Shown one piece after another: positions 53,710 to 63,755 of a stretch of 64,000 nucleotides of DNA. Both the position numbers and the translations under genes were made by a program. The notes beneath the pieces are model-generated. The model saw nothing but the letters and a program-made list of their open reading frames with translations. It searched no databases and was not told the DNA's origin. This DNA is from Gallionella sp. (lineage in GTDB: Bacteria > Pseudomonadota > Gammaproteobacteria > Burkholderiales > Gallionellaceae), in the NCBI GenBank assembly GCA_028707275.1, contig JAQTUP010000001.1, positions 124,001-188,000 on the forward strand, read 5' to 3'. Position 1 is the first letter of the stretch. Each line of letters opens with the position of its first letter.

Positions 53710-54315
53710 ATGAACGTATCCGAAGCAATCGAAACCCGCCGATCTATCAAGGCTTATGACGCTAGCCACCGCATGAGCGAGGCTGAAATTGAAAAACTCA
53801 TGACGCTTGCGATGTTATCCCCCACCGCATGGAATATTCAGAACTGGCGCTTTGTACTGGTGAAAGATCCTGAACAGCGCAAGAAGTTGCGCGCTGCCGC
53901 ATGGGATCAGGCGCAGGTCACGGATGCTTCCTTGCTGGTCGTCCTCACAGCGGATCTCAAGGCCTGGGACAAGACGCCTTCTCGCTACTGGAAAAATGCG
54001 CCGCAACCCGTACAGGACTACATTCTGCCGGCCATGCACCAGTTCTATGAGGGGCGCGAACAGCTCCAGCGTGACGAGGGCATGCGCTCTTGCGGCATGG
54101 CAGCCATGACTCTGATGCTGGCGGCACAAGAGATGGGATACCAGTCAGGCCCGATGGATGGCTTCGACTTTGATGCTGTCAGCCGGATCATCAATCTGCC
54201 GACCGATCACGCACTCGTCATGTTCGTCGTCATCGGCCGTGGCATTCAGGCGGCACCGCCGCGCGCAGGCTCCCTGTCCTTGAATGACGTCGTCGTCCTG
54301 GACACCTTCGCCTGA
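53710..54315 (+). CDS. Nitroreductase family protein
   Basis: A 201-residue FMN-dependent oxidoreductase of the nitroreductase superfamily. ETRRSIKAYD and SPTAWNIQNWRFVLV are the N-terminal FMN-binding motifs, with SCGMAAMTLMLAAQEMGYQS in the second half and a C-terminal VVIGRG. The ATG at 53710 follows a near-perfect AAAGGAGG. The substrate is not inferable; members reduce nitroaromatics, quinones or flavins. It is convergent with the GGDEF-EAL gene at 54495. Confidence 0.92.
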   Translation: MNVSEAIETRRSIKAYDASHRMSEAEIEKLMTLAMLSPTAWNIQNWRFVLVKDPEQRKKLRAAAWDQAQVTDASLLVVLTADLKAWDKTPSRYWKNAPQPVQDYILPAMHQFYEGREQLQRDEGMRSCGMAAMTLMLAAQEMGYQSGPMDGFDFDAVSRIINLPTDHALVMFVVIGRGIQAAPPRAGSLSLNDVVVLDTFA

Positions 54316-54365
54316 CATCGGCAGGCAGCTAAATAGAGCAGTCGAAACTACAAAAAGTCCGTCCA

Positions 54366-54466
54366 TGCTTCGACAGGCTCAGCACGAAGGGTCTTTACGG
54401 CGTTCACCCGTTTGGAGAACAGTCCGTTCGTCCTGAGCCGCCCGCGTTGTGGGCGTGTCGAAGGGG
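54366..54466. repeat. REP/BIME-like inverted repeat between convergent genes
   Basis: Two facing imperfect modules: CTTCGACAGGCTCAGCACGA on the left, and CCGTTCGTCCTGAGCC then GTGTCGAAGGGG on the right, with an inner CGCCC-gcgttgt-GGGCG stem. This 'TTCGACAGGCTCAGnACGAA' type of element is widespread in bacterial intergenic regions. It lies between the 3' ends of two convergent genes, a usual REP location. Confidence 0.75.
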
Positions 54467-54494
54467 TGATTCTCTGACAACTGTCGGGTTTGGG

Positions 54495-56981
54495 TTAATC
54501 CGTGCCAATCTGCGTCACCTGCGGATTTAAGCTCAAACTTTGCTGGCGAAGATAGGCTTCGAATTGGTTGGCTGAGAGCGGTTTGCTGAAATAATAGCCC
54601 TGAACCTCGCCACATCCCTGCTCGCGCAAAAACTCCAGCTGCCCCGCAGTTTCCACGCCTTCGGCGATGGTTTGCATGCCCAGACTGCTCGCCATGTTGA
54701 TAATCGCGCTGACAATGGCTCTGTCCTCCGAAGACTCTGTCACATCGCGCACGAAGGACTGGTCGATCTTCAGTTTATAGACCTTGAATTTTTTCAGATA
54801 ACTCAGGGAAGAATAGCCGGTACCGAAGTCGTCGATCGACATTTGAATACCGCGCTCGTGCAGATCGTTCATGATGGCAATGGCGCCCAGCGGATCCTCC
54901 ATGGCGATGCCTTCGGTCAGCTCCAGCTCCAGATATTGCGCGGGCAACCGGGCCTCGTCCAGGAGACGCGTGACAAGTTCGGGCAGTCGAGGCTGACGAA
55001 ATTGCACGGCGGACAAGTTAACCGCAACGATCATCGGCGCCAATCCGTTGGCTATCCAGCGCTTCATCTGATTGATCGCCGTCTTCAGCACCCATTCGCC
55101 TATGGCGATGATCTGACCGCTGGATTCGGCAATCGAAATAAATTCTGCAGGAGAGACCGCACCCAGCTCAGGGTGCTGCCAGCGCAACAGCGCCTCGGCG
55201 CCGATCACGCGACCGTCCCGCAACGACACTTGCGGTTGATAGTGCAGCCGTAACTGGTCGCGTTCGAGCGCGTGCCGCAGCGCATTTTCCAGTTGCAGGG
55301 TACGCGCCGAATGCGCCTGCATTTCCTGGGTAAAAAACCGGTAATTGTTGCGCCCGTCGTGTTTGGCACGGTACATGGCGACATCAGCACACCTGAACAG
55401 CATGTCGAAATCGAGGCCATCGTCAGGATACATGGCGATACCCACCGAGGCTGTCACGTTCATTTCACTCTGTTCGATCTGACAGGCATGGGCAACGATG
55501 TCCAGCAATTTCTGAGCCACGTGTGCGGCGCCGTCTGCATCCGTATCGGGCAATACCAGAATAAATTCGTCTCCGCCCTGACGCGATACCGTATCTTCGT
55601 CGCGTATCGCCGATTTCAGGCGCATGGCTACCTCGACCAGGACCGCATCACCGATACGGTGCCCCAGGGTATCGTTGATATGCTTGAAATGATCCAGGTC
55701 AAGAAACAGCATTGCCAAAGGTTCACTGCTGCGCCTGGCCATACTGACAGCCAGATTGATACGATCCGTGAACAGGGCATGGTTGGGCAAGCCTGTGAGC
55801 TGATCGAAATGCGCCAGCAGCTGAATTTTTTCATCGGCCCGGCGGCGCTCCGCATTGTGAGCGAAGTTATCCAGCGCAAAGCTGATATCCCGGGTCATCC
55901 CGACCAAAAGATTGCGCACCGCTTCATCGAAGGTGTTGGCCTTGTAGGCATACAGGATGAAGGCGCCGATGACCGCCCCGTTTCTGTGCAGCGGCAACGC
56001 GGCCATCTCGCCCTGCCCGAAGTCACATCCCGGCTCGTCCGGAAAATCGCAACCCCAGAACGGCTGGTTTTCGCGGATGGCAACACTGACAGAATCACAA
56101 CTGGCAGCAGGCTCGCCGACTGTGAGCGAAATATCAACCAGATCTTCTGTCCCCTCGCCGAAGCTGGCAACGGGCAACAACTGTCGGCTCGCCTCGTCGA
56201 TCAGGCCTATCCAGGCCATTTTCATGCTGCCGGAGAGCACCGCGATGCGGCAGATTTGCGAAAACAGTTCCTCTTCGCTGGCACAGCGCACGATGGCCTC
56301 GTTGCACTGGCTCAGCGCGGCATAAAGCTGGGTCAGCCTCTGGTTTTTTTCTTCGGTCAGGTGGCGCACGGTGATGTCGCTCAACATGATGCGCAATTCC
56401 CGTGCACCGCCCGCACCCAGCGCGCCCACGTTGTCCGATGCCGAAGACAACTGTTCCTCGCCTGTAGATACGTGTTGCGCGACGGTCGCCGTCAGCTGAG
56501 CCCAAAAGGGCGTGCCGTCATTTTTGACCATGCGCAACTCGCATGACTGGGATTCGTTTGTCTCAAGGAGCCGCTTGTGGTACAGGTAGTAGATATCCTG
56601 ATCCTTGCCGAGGATGAAACCTGTGATCGCACGGGGTAAATCTCCCCGAAAAATACCCAGCAGGGTCGCTGCGGCAACGTTGACATGCAGGATCAATCCT
56701 TGTTCGCTGACCGTGCAATAGCCTACCGGTGCCAGGTCGTAGAGGTCGAAATAGCGCGCACGGGCGGCGCCCAGCTCCACCTGCACACGGCGTAACTCAT
56801 CGTTTTGCATCTCAAGCTCGATCTGGTGCACGCCCAGTTCATGAATCATCAGCTGCGCATCCTGAAGCAGCATCGAGCGCTCAGGCGACATCCCCGCACG
56901 TTCATGCAAGGCTCTTTCGGCCAGCTCGCGCAATGCCGGATCCGGCAAGGATGCGAACGGAGCTTTATTTTTGTTTATCAC
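54495..56981 (-). CDS. PAS-GAF-GGDEF-EAL c-di-GMP enzyme
   Basis: An 828-residue soluble protein. An N-terminal helical segment (ELGVHQIELEMQNDELRRVQ) precedes a PAS domain (DLAPVGYCTVSEQGLILHVN), a GAF domain (about 250-400), GGDEF (SRQGGDEF intact, RxxD site RDED five residues before) and EAL (EALLRW, NLSAVQF, ELTEGIAM, DDFGTGYSS intact). Both synthesis and hydrolysis of c-di-GMP are possible. I use a GTG start at 56981 because GGAGG lies 6 nt upstream and LPDPALREL follows; it overlaps the CheB-CheR gene by 17 nt. Its GAF-GGDEF-EAL part is nearly duplicated at 60087-61980. Confidence 0.9.
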   Translation of the reverse strand: MINKNKAPFASLPDPALRELAERALHERAGMSPERSMLLQDAQLMIHELGVHQIELEMQNDELRRVQVELGAARARYFDLYDLAPVGYCTVSEQGLILHVNVAAATLLGIFRGDLPRAITGFILGKDQDIYYLYHKRLLETNESQSCELRMVKNDGTPFWAQLTATVAQHVSTGEEQLSSASDNVGALGAGGARELRIMLSDITVRHLTEEKNQRLTQLYAALSQCNEAIVRCASEEELFSQICRIAVLSGSMKMAWIGLIDEASRQLLPVASFGEGTEDLVDISLTVGEPAASCDSVSVAIRENQPFWGCDFPDEPGCDFGQGEMAALPLHRNGAVIGAFILYAYKANTFDEAVRNLLVGMTRDISFALDNFAHNAERRRADEKIQLLAHFDQLTGLPNHALFTDRINLAVSMARRSSEPLAMLFLDLDHFKHINDTLGHRIGDAVLVEVAMRLKSAIRDEDTVSRQGGDEFILVLPDTDADGAAHVAQKLLDIVAHACQIEQSEMNVTASVGIAMYPDDGLDFDMLFRCADVAMYRAKHDGRNNYRFFTQEMQAHSARTLQLENALRHALERDQLRLHYQPQVSLRDGRVIGAEALLRWQHPELGAVSPAEFISIAESSGQIIAIGEWVLKTAINQMKRWIANGLAPMIVAVNLSAVQFRQPRLPELVTRLLDEARLPAQYLELELTEGIAMEDPLGAIAIMNDLHERGIQMSIDDFGTGYSSLSYLKKFKVYKLKIDQSFVRDVTESSEDRAIVSAIINMASSLGMQTIAEGVETAGQLEFLREQGCGEVQGYYFSKPLSANQFEAYLRQQSLSLNPQVTQIGTD

Positions 56982-59900
56982 GGGGAACCTCCATGGTTCG
57001 GGGCATCTCTTTCGCCCGCTCTGTTGTCGCAATGGCGTACATCTGCCCGGCCTCATTGACCAGCGCGGTGGCAGTTAACCATACTTCCACGCTCGCGCCG
57101 CTTCGGGTCAACCGCTGTGTGCGATACGGTTTCAGAATTTCAGCCAGACTCAGCTGGTGCACCTTGGACAACGCTCTCTTTCGCAGTCCTTCCGGGATCC
57201 GCTCGCGTACGTTCATCAGCAGCGCCTCGGCTTCACTCCAGCCATACATCCTCACCGCCCCCGGATTCCAGGCCAGGATGCGGCCATTCAAGTCCTGCAC
57301 CGTAATGGCATCAAAAGCGTCGCGCACCACAACCGCCAGACGAAGCGTCTCGTTCGCTCTGGCCAGAGCCTCCCGCGTGGCCACCATCTCGGTGATGTCG
57401 ACGAAGGTGATGACAGCGCCCTCGATGACGTTATCCAGCGTCCGGTAGGGCAAGATGCGCATCGTGTACCACTTGCCCGCCGTTGTCTGCACGTCCACTT
57501 CCCTGGGAATCAAGGTGTCCAGCACCGCTTTGACGTCCGCCACCAGACGGTCATAGCCTGCCAGATTGGAGACAATATGAGCGACCGGCATTCCCTCGTG
57601 ACTGGGATTGAGGTTCATGATTGCACGAGCTTCAGGGGTAAAACGCACGATACGCAGCTGGTGATCGACAAACACGGTGCCTATGCCTGTGCCCGCCAGC
57701 AAATTATTCATGTCGTTGTTGGCCTGCGACAAATCCACCACCTTGGTTTGCAGCTCTGCGTTGACCGTGGTCAACTCCTCGTTGATCGACTGCAATTCCT
57801 CCTTGGAGGTTTCCAGCTCCTCGTTGGTCGATTGCAGCTCTTCGTTTACCGAGAGCATTTCCTCGTTCGAGGATTTGAGCATCTCGTTGGAGCTCTCCAT
57901 TTCTTCACGAGCGACCAGGAGGTATTCTTCCTTGGAGAGCAATTCCTGTTTGAGGGCTGCGATGTGCAAACTGGCGTCCGCGCCGTCGCTCCTTGCGATG
58001 CTTTGCAAGGCGCCCTGCATCGTCGGCTCATGTTCGAGGGCAGGCATTTCCTCCAGGATCACCAGGAACAGAGGCACCTCGGGTGTTTGTGCCGCAGCAG
58101 TCGTGATGATCGGGCGGATGGTCAGATTAAGGGTATTGAGCTGGCCGTTGGTCTGAACGCGCAGGTTAGGGCAGCGCACGATTTCCTTTGTTACGATGGC
58201 TTTGTGCAAGGCGACGGTCAGATCGCGCTGCAATCCGTCTCGCGTCATTTTAAGAATATTGTTGACACCCGTCTCACCGGGCGGCAACTCCAGGTATATC
58301 CCGGCACGACCATGCAGATAGAGGATGTCGCCACGGGCATTGACGAGCGCCCCCGCCGGGGCTATCTGTTGCAACAGCGCCTGTTCGGTCAACTCGCGCA
58401 GCGGCATTTTGGCGGGCATCACCGTCAGAGCCGCGCTCTGCGGAGTGCTCGCGCGTATGGCCGTCATACCCGGTAAAATCCGGGCCAGCGCGATTCGACG
58501 GGCGCCGCGAACATCTTCTTTGCGCTGATACAGCTTCAAACTCCGGTCCAGTACGGCAAACATATCGGCAAATTCACCCACACTTTCAGACGAACCCAGA
58601 AAGAGCATCCCCCCTGGATTTAACGCGTAGTGGAACAATGAGATGAGCTTCTTTTGCAAGCTGGCATTCATATAAATCATCAGGTTGCGGCAAGTAACAA
58701 GATCCAGCCTGGAAAACGGCGGATCTTTGATGACGTCATGTACGGAAAAAATAAGCATGTCACGAATACTCTTGTGGATGCGGTACGTACTGCCATCAGG
58801 TCCGGCGGTAAAAAATCTCGCCAGGCGTGCCGCAGAAAGGTCGGCGGCGATGCTGGCCGGATAAACACCGGCCCGGGCAATGGCAATGGCACGACTGTCG
58901 ATGTCGGTCGCGAATACCTGTACGGTGTAACCTTGTTTCAATGTCTCCATGTGTTCATGCAACAAGATGGCGATGGAATAAGCTTCTTCGCCTGTCGAAC
59001 ATCCCGTTGACCAGACGCGGACCGCACTCCCGGCGGGTTGGTCGTTAAAGAGCCTGGGGATGATCTGCGCCGCCAGCGCCTCAAAGGCGGATGGATCGCG
59101 AAAAAAATTGGTCACACCGATCAACAGGGCGTGAAACAGCTCTTCCACCTCGGACGGCGTTTGTTGTAAATATTTAAGATAGTCATCTATAGACTCAAAC
59201 TGACGCATCACCATGCGCCGTTCGATGCGCCGGTGTACGGTGCTCAGTTTGTACTGTGAAAAGTCATGGCTGGTTTGCGCGCGCAACAGGATAAATATTT
59301 TCTTCAGCGCGTTTTCGGGGCCGGGTGTCGCGCCGACTTTGGCACGCAAAGCGTGTCCCGGGCTGTTTGAGACCATGAGCTGCATCGGCATATCAGCAGG
59401 TTTTAACACGTAATTCACCAGACCCGTCGCGATCGCGCTGCTCGGCATGCCGTCGAACTCGGCGGACTCGGGGGACTGCGCCATAATCATGCCGCCCTCG
59501 GCCGCGATGGCGCGCACCCCCTGAGTGCCGTCACGTCCTGTGCCGGTGAGCACGATGGCGATGGATTGCTCGCGCCGATCCTGCGCCAGAGAGCGAAAAA
59601 AAAAGTCGATCGGCAGCCGGTGTCCGTGGGGAGAGGCAGGTTCGAGCAATTGCAGCGTGCCATTGAGCAGCGCCATGTCGCGATTGGGCGGGATGATATA
59701 AACGCAGTTGGGTTGCACCGTCATGCCATCTTCAACCTCGAAAACCTGCATACAGGTGTAGCGCCGGATAATGGCTGTCAACATGCTCTTGTGCTCCGGC
59801 GCCAGGTGTTGCACCAGCACAAAGGCCATGCCGGAATCTGTGTTGGCAGGCATCCCGGAAAAGAAAGCCTCGAATGCCGCCAGCCCGCCCGCCGATGCGC

Positions 59901-60000
59901 CTATCCCGACAACTGGGAAAGTCGCGGCGTCTTCTGCCAATGTCACGGCATGTGAGGGCGAAAACTCAGGTTTGGCTTTTCTTGCTTTTTTGACTGTCAT
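56965..60000 (-). CDS. CheB-CheR-PAS fusion protein
   Basis: A 1011-residue fusion. CheB methylesterase (about 25-220) has catalytic Ser in GIGASAGG, His in VQHLAPEH and Asp in TGTGRDG, and no receiver domain. CheR (about 230-490) has the SAM motif VWSTGCSTGEEAYSIAI and TCRNLMIYMN. A long coiled coil of NEELQSTNEEL-type heptads (about 660-740) precedes two PAS domains. No histidine kinase domain follows, unlike longer CheB-CheR-PAS-HK proteins. It sits between two GGDEF-EAL genes and away from any MCP, so its methylation target is unclear. The ATG at 60000 gives MTVKKARKAK. Confidence 0.9.
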   Translation of the reverse strand: MTVKKARKAKPEFSPSHAVTLAEDAATFPVVGIGASAGGLAAFEAFFSGMPANTDSGMAFVLVQHLAPEHKSMLTAIIRRYTCMQVFEVEDGMTVQPNCVYIIPPNRDMALLNGTLQLLEPASPHGHRLPIDFFFRSLAQDRREQSIAIVLTGTGRDGTQGVRAIAAEGGMIMAQSPESAEFDGMPSSAIATGLVNYVLKPADMPMQLMVSNSPGHALRAKVGATPGPENALKKIFILLRAQTSHDFSQYKLSTVHRRIERRMVMRQFESIDDYLKYLQQTPSEVEELFHALLIGVTNFFRDPSAFEALAAQIIPRLFNDQPAGSAVRVWSTGCSTGEEAYSIAILLHEHMETLKQGYTVQVFATDIDSRAIAIARAGVYPASIAADLSAARLARFFTAGPDGSTYRIHKSIRDMLIFSVHDVIKDPPFSRLDLVTCRNLMIYMNASLQKKLISLFHYALNPGGMLFLGSSESVGEFADMFAVLDRSLKLYQRKEDVRGARRIALARILPGMTAIRASTPQSAALTVMPAKMPLRELTEQALLQQIAPAGALVNARGDILYLHGRAGIYLELPPGETGVNNILKMTRDGLQRDLTVALHKAIVTKEIVRCPNLRVQTNGQLNTLNLTIRPIITTAAAQTPEVPLFLVILEEMPALEHEPTMQGALQSIARSDGADASLHIAALKQELLSKEEYLLVAREEMESSNEMLKSSNEEMLSVNEELQSTNEELETSKEELQSINEELTTVNAELQTKVVDLSQANNDMNNLLAGTGIGTVFVDHQLRIVRFTPEARAIMNLNPSHEGMPVAHIVSNLAGYDRLVADVKAVLDTLIPREVDVQTTAGKWYTMRILPYRTLDNVIEGAVITFVDITEMVATREALARANETLRLAVVVRDAFDAITVQDLNGRILAWNPGAVRMYGWSEAEALLMNVRERIPEGLRKRALSKVHQLSLAEILKPYRTQRLTRSGASVEVWLTATALVNEAGQMYAIATTERAKEMPRTMEVPRDKQK

Positions 60001-60086
60001 TCTGTTTTTCCGGCTGTATCGCAACAGCTTATTAAGCACGCGTGGCATTATAGCCCTGTCGGCTGTCGCAAACAGGGTACGCCGAC

Positions 60087-63000
60087 TCAGATAAAAGGAG
60101 CTTTTAAGCTCAAACTTCGCTGGCGAACATAAGCTTCGAATTGGTCGACGGAGAGCGGTTTGCTGAAATAATAGCCCTGTACCTCGCCACAGCCCTGCTT
60201 GCGCAAAAATTCCAGTTGCTCCGCAGTTTCCACGCCTTCGGCGATGGTTTGCATGTCCAGACTGCCAGCCAGACTGATGATGGCGCTGACGATGGCCTGA
60301 TCATCGGCGTCTTCTGTGACATCGCGCACGAAGGACTGGTCGATCTTCAATTTGTAAACCTTGAATTTTTTCAAATAACTCAAGGAAGAATAGCCGGTGC
60401 CGAAGTCGTCGATCGACATTTGAATACCGCGCTCGTGCAAATCATTCATGATGGAGATGGCGCCCAGCGGATCTTCCATGGCGACGCCTTCGGTCAGCTC
60501 CAGTTCCAGATATTGCGCGGGCAACCGGGCCTCGTCCAGGAGCCGCGTAACCAGCTCCGGCAATCTAGGCTGACGAAACTGCACGGCAGACAGATTAACC
60601 GCGACGATCATCGGCGCCAATCCGTCGGTAATCCAGCGCTTCATCTGATTAATCGCCGTCTTCAGCACCCATTCTCCGATGGCTATAATCTGGCCGCTGG
60701 ATTCGGCAATCGAAATGAATTCGGCCGGGGAGACCGCGCCAAATACCGGGTGCTGCCAGCGCAGCAGCGCTTCGGCGCCGATAATACTGCCGTCCTGCAA
60801 AGAGATCTGAGGCTGATAATGCAACTGAAACTGTTCGCCTCTTAACGCCTGACGCAACGCATTTTCCAGTTGCAGGGTACGAATTGAATGCGTCTGCATT
60901 TCCGGCGTAAAAAAACAATAATTATTGCGTCCGTCGCGTTTTGCGCGGTACATGGCAATATCGGCGCACGTCAAAAGCTGTTCAAAATCCTCACCGTCTG
61001 CGGGATACATGGCGATCCCCAGCGAAGAGGTAATGTTCAGCTCATACGGTTTAATCTGGTAGGTATGAGCGACCGCCTCCAGCAGTTTTTCCGCCACATG
61101 CGCCGCCCCGCTGGCATCGGTGCCGGGCAATACCAGCACGAATTCATCTCCGCCCTGACGCGAAATGGTGTCTATATCGCGCACGGAGGATCTTAAACGT
61201 TGTGCCACCTCGATTAGCAACACATCGCCTGCGCTGTGACCCAAGGTGTCATTGACGTTCTTGAAGTGATCCAGATCGAGAAACAAGACGGCCAGCGGCT
61301 CGTGGCTTCGCTGGGCCAGACTGATAGCCAGGCTGATCCGGTCGGTGAACAAAGCCCGGTTGGGCAAGCCGGTTAACACATCGAAATGTGCCAGTTGTTG
61401 TATCCTTTCATCCGCCCGGCGTCGCTCTGCCCGGTGATCGAAATTATCCAGCGCAAAACTGACATCGCGCGCCATTTCAACCAGCAGGCTGCGGGCGGCT
61501 TCATCCAGTGCGTTGACCTCCTGGGCATACAGGGTGAAATTTCCCACCGCCACGCCGTTTCGCTGCAAAGGCAGCGAGGCGGCGGCCCCCCAGGCGAAGC
61601 GGGCACCGCGCTCATGCCAAGGTATATTCGTCGTGTCATGCTGAAAATCCTGACTCCAGACCGGTTTATTTTCGCGAATGGCGGTGCCGGTAGGCCCTCC
61701 TCCTGCCAAATCATCGATATCAACCGAAATCTCGATCCCCTCCAGATATTCAGTCCCCTCACCGAAGCTGGCCACAGGCACGACCTGGCCGCTCACCTCG
61801 TCCAGCCGCCCTATCCAGGCCATCTTCATCCCGCCGAATTCCACCGCGCAACGACAGATTTCGACAAACAGCTCAGCTTCGGTGGTGCAGCGCACGATGG
61901 CCTGATTGCACTGGCTCAGCGCGGCATACAGATTGCTGATGCGCCTGTTTTTTTCCTCGGAGAGCTTGCGCCCGGTAATATCCTGTTTGACCGAGACAAA
62001 ATGCAAAATTTCACCCGCTTCATTCAACACCGGGTTGATGGTCATTTCCTGGTGATACAAGGTACCATCCTTGCGACGGTTGACCAGCTCCCCCCGCCAC
62101 TCCCGCCCTGCCAGAATGGTTTGCCAGAGCTCTTCATAATAAAGCGGGCTTTGCTCGCCGGATTTGACAAACTCATTCAGACAATTACCCTTTACTTCGC
62201 TCAGGCTATAACCTGTGAGATCGCAAAAGGACTGGTTCGCCCATTCGACATTGGCCTCCTTGTCGGTAATCACCACCGCACTGGCCGCCGCGTTGAGCGC
62301 AATATCCTTCAATCGCAGTTCGTCCTGGATACGGATGCGCTCGATCACCATGGCAGCCAGCTCGGCATAGCGCTCCATCAAGATAATCTGTGTATCAGAG
62401 GGTGCGCCCGGGAGCCTGCGACAGGCGGTCAGCGCGCCTAGCACGATGCCTGCGCTGTTTTTAATCGGCAAGGACCAGCAAGAGTGTACATCCGCCAGGC
62501 GTGCCTGCTCGTGCAGCGCTTCAGGAGGATCACCCGGCGCCGCACCCTGTAAAAAGATCGAACAGACAAGATCAGGGTGCATGGCTTCGATTTGCAGCAG
62601 CAATTTATCCAGCACCTCCGGGCGCGACTTACCCATGCTTACCTGGTTGAGAATCAGGTTGTGCAATGCCAGTTCGCCCGCACTGTTGCGCAGCTCGCAG
62701 GTAAGCTCAGCCGCAATCCGCGCCGCATTGCGCCGGGTATCCAAGTAGGAGAGCATCAGCAAAAATAACAGCAGGCTCGCCGCAAAACCGCCTGCCAGAA
62801 TGAACCAGGCCGGGCTGTAATCGAGCGCCCCCAGGCTGCCGGTTGACTGAGCAAAATGCAATGTCCACTCTCGCCCGAACAAATTCACGTGTCGGTCGAG
62901 CGTAAAGGGGGTAAGTTCGTGTTTTTGATGCCCGGCTTCGCTGTTGTAGAGCAGCCTGTCCGGATGAGCGTCATTCCCGTCATATACTTGCAGGTGAAGG

Positions 63001-63755
63001 TGGGGAGCTGTCGGGTTGTCCCAGCCTTGCAACACCCCTTTGAGCAAATCGTCCATGCGAAACGGACTGTACACCCAGCCATACAGCGCGGCACGCCGCT
63101 GCACCTGGGTCGCTACAGGCATAGCCTTGCGGTAGACCGGCATATACATCAGCGTCCCCGCCTGCGCCGCCTCACCTGTTTCCTGCATCAGCACGACCTT
63201 GCCGGACAAAGCGGGCGCATTCATGTCGCGCGCCTGATCCATCGCCGCACGGCGCACCTTTGTATCGGCATACATGTCGTAGCCAAAAGCCCTCAGATTG
63301 CGGCCTTCGAAGGGTTCCAGATAGACAATGGGGGAATACACCTCGCGCTCGCTTGCAGGATGCACGGCGTAATCAGGAAATCCTTCCTGGCGGATTTGTG
63401 CGATATGTCCGGGTAACTGGTCACGGGCGACCAGCAAGGAAAAACCCAGACCCTGAATGCCGTTGAAGTGCCGGTCGATTTGCATGCGGGTGGCATAGGC
63501 ACGCCATTCGTCGCGCTCTATGCTCCTGGATGCATCGAACAAGGCGGCAGCGCCCAGCAGCACCTGTTTATGCGCATCCATCCTCCCCGTTATCTTGAGC
63601 ACGATTTCATCACAGTCAAAGGCAAACTGACGTTCTGCGTCATGCTCGGTGTCCAGGCGAACTTGATGGCTGGCATAAACGGTTACCAGCATTGATGCTG
63701 TCAAGATCAGCCAGGCTTTCAAATATCGCCCGGCGATGAGCTTCCTGTAATACAT
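60087..63755 (-). CDS. CHASE-GAF-PAS-GAF-GGDEF-EAL membrane c-di-GMP enzyme
   Basis: A 1222-residue membrane protein. TM1 (about 12-30) and TM2 (about 308-330, WFILAGGFAASLLLFLLMLS) flank a periplasmic CHASE domain (about 75-265: GIQGLGFSLLV, YMPVYRK). A GAF-like segment, a PAS domain (DKEANVEWANQSFCDLTGYS), a second GAF, GGDEF (SRQGGDEF intact) and EAL (EALLRW, ELTEGVAM, DDFGTGYSS intact) follow. The CHASE domain suggests an extracellular small-molecule cue. The EAL half is nearly identical to that of the protein at 54495-56981, indicating recent duplication or gene conversion. An 86-bp gap separates it from the CheB-CheR gene. Confidence 0.92.
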   Translation of the reverse strand: MYYRKLIAGRYLKAWLILTASMLVTVYASHQVRLDTEHDAERQFAFDCDEIVLKITGRMDAHKQVLLGAAALFDASRSIERDEWRAYATRMQIDRHFNGIQGLGFSLLVARDQLPGHIAQIRQEGFPDYAVHPASEREVYSPIVYLEPFEGRNLRAFGYDMYADTKVRRAAMDQARDMNAPALSGKVVLMQETGEAAQAGTLMYMPVYRKAMPVATQVQRRAALYGWVYSPFRMDDLLKGVLQGWDNPTAPHLHLQVYDGNDAHPDRLLYNSEAGHQKHELTPFTLDRHVNLFGREWTLHFAQSTGSLGALDYSPAWFILAGGFAASLLLFLLMLSYLDTRRNAARIAAELTCELRNSAGELALHNLILNQVSMGKSRPEVLDKLLLQIEAMHPDLVCSIFLQGAAPGDPPEALHEQARLADVHSCWSLPIKNSAGIVLGALTACRRLPGAPSDTQIILMERYAELAAMVIERIRIQDELRLKDIALNAAASAVVITDKEANVEWANQSFCDLTGYSLSEVKGNCLNEFVKSGEQSPLYYEELWQTILAGREWRGELVNRRKDGTLYHQEMTINPVLNEAGEILHFVSVKQDITGRKLSEEKNRRISNLYAALSQCNQAIVRCTTEAELFVEICRCAVEFGGMKMAWIGRLDEVSGQVVPVASFGEGTEYLEGIEISVDIDDLAGGGPTGTAIRENKPVWSQDFQHDTTNIPWHERGARFAWGAAASLPLQRNGVAVGNFTLYAQEVNALDEAARSLLVEMARDVSFALDNFDHRAERRRADERIQQLAHFDVLTGLPNRALFTDRISLAISLAQRSHEPLAVLFLDLDHFKNVNDTLGHSAGDVLLIEVAQRLRSSVRDIDTISRQGGDEFVLVLPGTDASGAAHVAEKLLEAVAHTYQIKPYELNITSSLGIAMYPADGEDFEQLLTCADIAMYRAKRDGRNNYCFFTPEMQTHSIRTLQLENALRQALRGEQFQLHYQPQISLQDGSIIGAEALLRWQHPVFGAVSPAEFISIAESSGQIIAIGEWVLKTAINQMKRWITDGLAPMIVAVNLSAVQFRQPRLPELVTRLLDEARLPAQYLELELTEGVAMEDPLGAISIMNDLHERGIQMSIDDFGTGYSSLSYLKKFKVYKLKIDQSFVRDVTEDADDQAIVSAIISLAGSLDMQTIAEGVETAEQLEFLRKQGCGEVQGYYFSKPLSVDQFEAYVRQRSLSLKAPFI

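Noticed and set aside
55272-56546. 424-codon plus-strand ORF opposite the GGDEF-EAL gene
   Set aside because: Antisense to the GAF-GGDEF region; a matching antisense ORF occurs opposite the duplicated module, as expected for shadows.
57157-58476. 439-codon plus-strand ORF opposite the CheB-CheR gene
   Set aside because: Rich in His/Gln/Leu as expected for the antisense of a coiled-coil coding region; no domain seen.
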